From JBJXGE01 sp046154185 (GTDB lineage: Bacteria; Planctomycetota; UBA8108; UBA1146; JAJFFE01): DNA of 64,000 bases. Shown here in pieces: positions 61,978-64,000 of the stretch. The stretch's first letter is position 1. Each line of letters starts with the position of its first letter. Under the pieces are notes generated by a model. It ran no database searches, was not told the origin of the DNA, and was given only the letters and a program-made list of their open reading frames with translations. The stretch spans positions 1 to 64,000 of the forward strand of contig JBJXGE010000064.1 in NCBI GenBank assembly GCA_046154185.1, in the 5' to 3' direction. The translations under genes were made by a program, and so were the position numbers.

Positions 61978-63203
61978 CCGCACGCGTCCGCGAGATCGCA
62001 GTCGAGCGCATCCGCGCCGCCGGGCGTGAGGTCGGGGCTGCAGCTTGCGCTCGCGGGTGGACGCGGGCCGCCGCCGAAGAGGTAGGAGAGGTTGTAAATC
62101 GCATCGGCAATGCCGAGTTGGCCGTCGTCGTTGGTGTCGCATGCGTCGTCGCAGTGCGGCGGCGCCGCGCCGCTGAAGAGATACGAGAGCTCGTAGATCA
62201 CGTCCGCGATGCCGATGCTACCGTCGTCGTTGCAGTCGCCGCGCAAGTACGACAGGGTGGTCGACAACACCACCGGGTTTGCAGTGGGCGTGATGGGCGC
62301 GAGACCGACCGGCACAACTTGCACTGGGACACCGAGGCCGGCATCGAAGTTGAAAACCACATTGCCGGAGAAGGCGGCAATGGTCTCGAGCGTCACGACG
62401 AGCACTTCGTAATCGCCGCCCGGTGGAAGGCTCACAACATCGGCGACGTCGATATCGACGGAATGGATGAAGCCCTGCCCCACTATTTGCAACTGTTCGA
62501 AGTCCGGCGGTCCGCCGGCCTGAATTGTCGCCGTCGTGGCGCCCGACTGGATGCTCTCGATCGCGAGACTCGGCGCGACGTACGACACGCCATAAGACCA
62601 ACCGCGGAGCGCGAGACCATCCGAGCTATCAAGTAAGACGCGCAAGTCGCTGAACGCGAACGGCACGAGTTGCTCCCCAACCATGGAGAATTCGTAGTTG
62701 CCGCCGCCTTCGACCTCGATGACACCGCTCACGAGCGTGGCGGACGCTAACACGAGACTCGCGTCCAACACCCAGATGTCGCCGCCCGCGAAAGTCAGCG
62801 CAGTCGTGCCATTGAACGCCGGATCGCCGGCATACACCGAGGTCGACAGCAACTGATCCGTGCCGACCGGCAACAACACCGGCGGACCCAAAGTGCTGAA
62901 GATCGCCGCATGCAAAATGCTATCGGCGGTGGTCGACACGCTGTCGAACTCGGCCGGCGCGCCGAGTAACAACGGGAGTTCCGACGTGATGTCGATGAGA
63001 TCGAGCGCCGCCGTGTCGCGGGTGACGTAGTATTGGAAACCGCGGGCGACCACGGCGTTCGTCAGCAGCACTTGCGATTCGATCGTGCCGCCGGCGGCGA
63101 GCGCGCCGCCCGTGGCTTCCAGCGTGAACTGTCCCGCCGCGAAACTCGCGAACGAGCCACTACCGAACAGCGCAAAAATCATCACCGACGCGTGAATTTT
63201 CAT
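61974..63203 (-). CDS. Secreted protein with dockerin/EF-hand-like repeat pair (second copy)
   Basis: A 409-residue protein. AAGGGTGAG lies upstream of the ATG and a signal peptide (MKIHASVMIFALFGSGSFAS … A) is present. The body looks like two cohesin-like or Ig-like beta domains ('FTLEATGGALAAGGTIESQV', 'YEFSMVGEQLVPFAFSDLRV'). The C-terminus has two repeats, GDCNDDGSIGIADVIYELSY and CDTNDDGQLGIADAIYNLSY, each followed by an LFSG/LFGGG turn, the same type as in the gene at 56.7-58.8 kb. Likely binds calcium; whether the repeats dock to a cohesin-like partner is open. Confidence 0.8.
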   Translation of the reverse strand: MKIHASVMIFALFGSGSFASFAAGQFTLEATGGALAAGGTIESQVLLTNAVVARGFQYYVTRDTAALDLIDITSELPLLLGAPAEFDSVSTTADSILHAAIFSTLGPPVLLPVGTDQLLSTSVYAGDPAFNGTTALTFAGGDIWVLDASLVLASATLVSGVIEVEGGGNYEFSMVGEQLVPFAFSDLRVLLDSSDGLALRGWSYGVSYVAPSLAIESIQSGATTATIQAGGPPDFEQLQIVGQGFIHSVDIDVADVVSLPPGGDYEVLVVTLETIAAFSGNVVFNFDAGLGVPVQVVPVGLAPITPTANPVVLSTTLSYLRGDCNDDGSIGIADVIYELSYLFSGAAPPHCDDACDTNDDGQLGIADAIYNLSYLFGGGPRPPASASCSPDLTPGGADALDCDLADACG

Positions 63204-63337
63204 CGCTCACCCTTGCCAAGTTGAAGTCGTGCTCGGAGCCCATCATCGCGCGAATTAGTGCGCGCACGTTAGCGCTTCCGGCTAGCTGTGCGCAAGCCGA
63301 GGCGGTCCGCGAACCGATTTACTAAGGTGCGAACAAA

Positions 63338-64000
63338 GTGCGAGTTCAAATGTTGACGCGCCGCGCCGCGCGAATTTACACGACGCTCTTTGTCGCGGGT
63401 ATCGCGTCGTTGCTGCCGCTCGACGCGTTCCTCCATTCGGTGGGACTTCGACTGCCGGCGCGCGGCGCGACGCCGCGACCGCTTCAGTGCGATGTTGCCG
63501 CAGTGTGGACCGGCGCTGCCGGTCCGCAACTCGAAGATTTCATCGTAGAACATTCGTTTCTCGCGCGCGGTTCGAGCGCAATCTACAACGAGATCGGTCA
63601 TGAGCTGTTTGGGCGCGTGCCGGCGTCGATGCGAATCGGCGAGTTCGATGCACTCTTCCTGCGCGACCGCTGCGATGAACTCACGCCGGAACTGGCGAAC
63701 GCCGCGACGACGAGTTGCGTCGCGCGGATCGCGGCGGCGGTCGCCGCGATCGAACACAGCGGCGTCCAGGTACTCGTCGTTTTTGTGCCCGATCAAGCCC
63801 GCATCTACTCGGACCGGATTTACGCCCGAGGTGCGCCACCACCCTTGCGTCGACGGTTTCTGAGCGACGTCGTCGCGGGCCTACGCGCGCGCGACGTCGA
63901 CGCGCTTTCACTCGAGGCGCCACTTGCGGCTCTGCGCGCGCGCGGCCGCGCGCCGTTCTATCGCGACGATCATCACTGGACGAGCGCGGGCGCGGAGGCG
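63338..64000 (+). CDS. AlgJ/AlgX-like O-acetyltransferase-associated protein (partial, runs off window)
   Basis: An open frame without stop continues to the window end. GTG 63338 has AAGG upstream; ATG 63350 is an alternative. The N-terminal hydrophobic anchor (IYTTLFVAGIASLLPLDAFL) is followed by a region with 'VLVVFVPDQARIYSDRIYAR' and then YRDDHHWTSAGAEA, which matches the Asp-x-His-Trp-Thr-x-x-Gly catalytic motif of the AlgX/AlgJ SGNH-like family. These proteins pair with MBOAT acyltransferases to O-acetylate polysaccharides such as alginate. The MBOAT gene lies 1.4 kb upstream on the same strand. The C-terminus is outside the window. Confidence 0.8.
   Translation, partial: MRVQMLTRRAARIYTTLFVAGIASLLPLDAFLHSVGLRLPARGATPRPLQCDVAAVWTGAAGPQLEDFIVEHSFLARGSSAIYNEIGHELFGRVPASMRIGEFDALFLRDRCDELTPELANAATTSCVARIAAAVAAIEHSGVQVLVVFVPDQARIYSDRIYARGAPPPLRRRFLSDVVAGLRARDVDALSLEAPLAALRARGRAPFYRDDHHWTSAGAEA

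Overview
The window is a high-GC bacterial chromosome segment that most resembles a planctomycete or close relative. Four things support this: two secreted proteins ending in paired dockerin/EF-hand-like 'DxNDDG..IADAIY.L.YLF.GG' repeats, a run of two transmembrane Ser/Thr kinases followed by an ECF-type sigma factor, a kinase fused to an FGE-sulfatase (SUMF1-like) domain, and a flagellar cluster laid out as one long minus-strand block. The taxonomic placement is inference from gene content.

Layout. 1-3.4 kb (minus): a 5'-truncated DinB-like remnant ending in a palindromic repeat, an M50 (site-2) protease with a zinc ribbon, a partner membrane protein with an L7/L12-like segment, and a putative outer-membrane lipoprotein. 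3.7-4.0 kb: HU with a strong terminator. 4.4-10.2 kb holds a selenocysteine module: a DUF3108-type protein overlapping selA, then selD, which is itself a selenoprotein (in-frame UGA at codon 16 with a bacterial SECIS hairpin). A selC tRNA-Sec lies 2 kb further on, between genes of a minus-strand lysA-glycosyltransferase-kinase-kinase group (8.1-13.4 kb). selB is not in the window.

13.5-40.3 kb is almost entirely flagellar. Reading along the minus strand: a histidine kinase and NtrC-type regulator, a sigma-54 promoter, flgB flgC fliE fliF fliG fliH fliI fliJ, a MotE-like gene, fliK flgD flgE flbD fliL fliN fliO fliP fliQ fliR flhB flhA flhF flhG, a small membrane protein and a FliA-type sigma factor. 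Many neighbours overlap by ATGA, so they are probably translationally coupled. fliM and motAB are absent; a second, very short FliN/SpoA-domain protein sits just upstream of the kinase (40.7 kb).

41-44.6 kb holds poorly known proteins, including a coiled-coil membrane protein and a carboxypeptidase-regulatory-like protein. 44.6-50.3 kb (minus) carries an M1-M28-PDZ fused peptidase, a membrane glycosyltransferase and a TPR lipoprotein. 50.6-56.7 kb (plus) is the kinase / kinase-FGE / ECF sigma module, probably one signalling unit. 56.7-64 kb mixes two secreted dockerin-like proteins (minus) with cinA, an MBOAT O-acyltransferase and a partial AlgJ/AlgX-like protein that runs off the window end (plus). 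The last two probably act together in polysaccharide O-acetylation. A tandem array of four stem-loops follows cinA.

The strongest special findings are the Sec-containing SelD with its SECIS and nearby selC, the paired HC-x4-C-x4-H motifs inserted in the DUF3108 protein coupled to selA, the M1-M28-PDZ fusion, the missing fliM plus orphan SpoA protein, and the stem-loop array.
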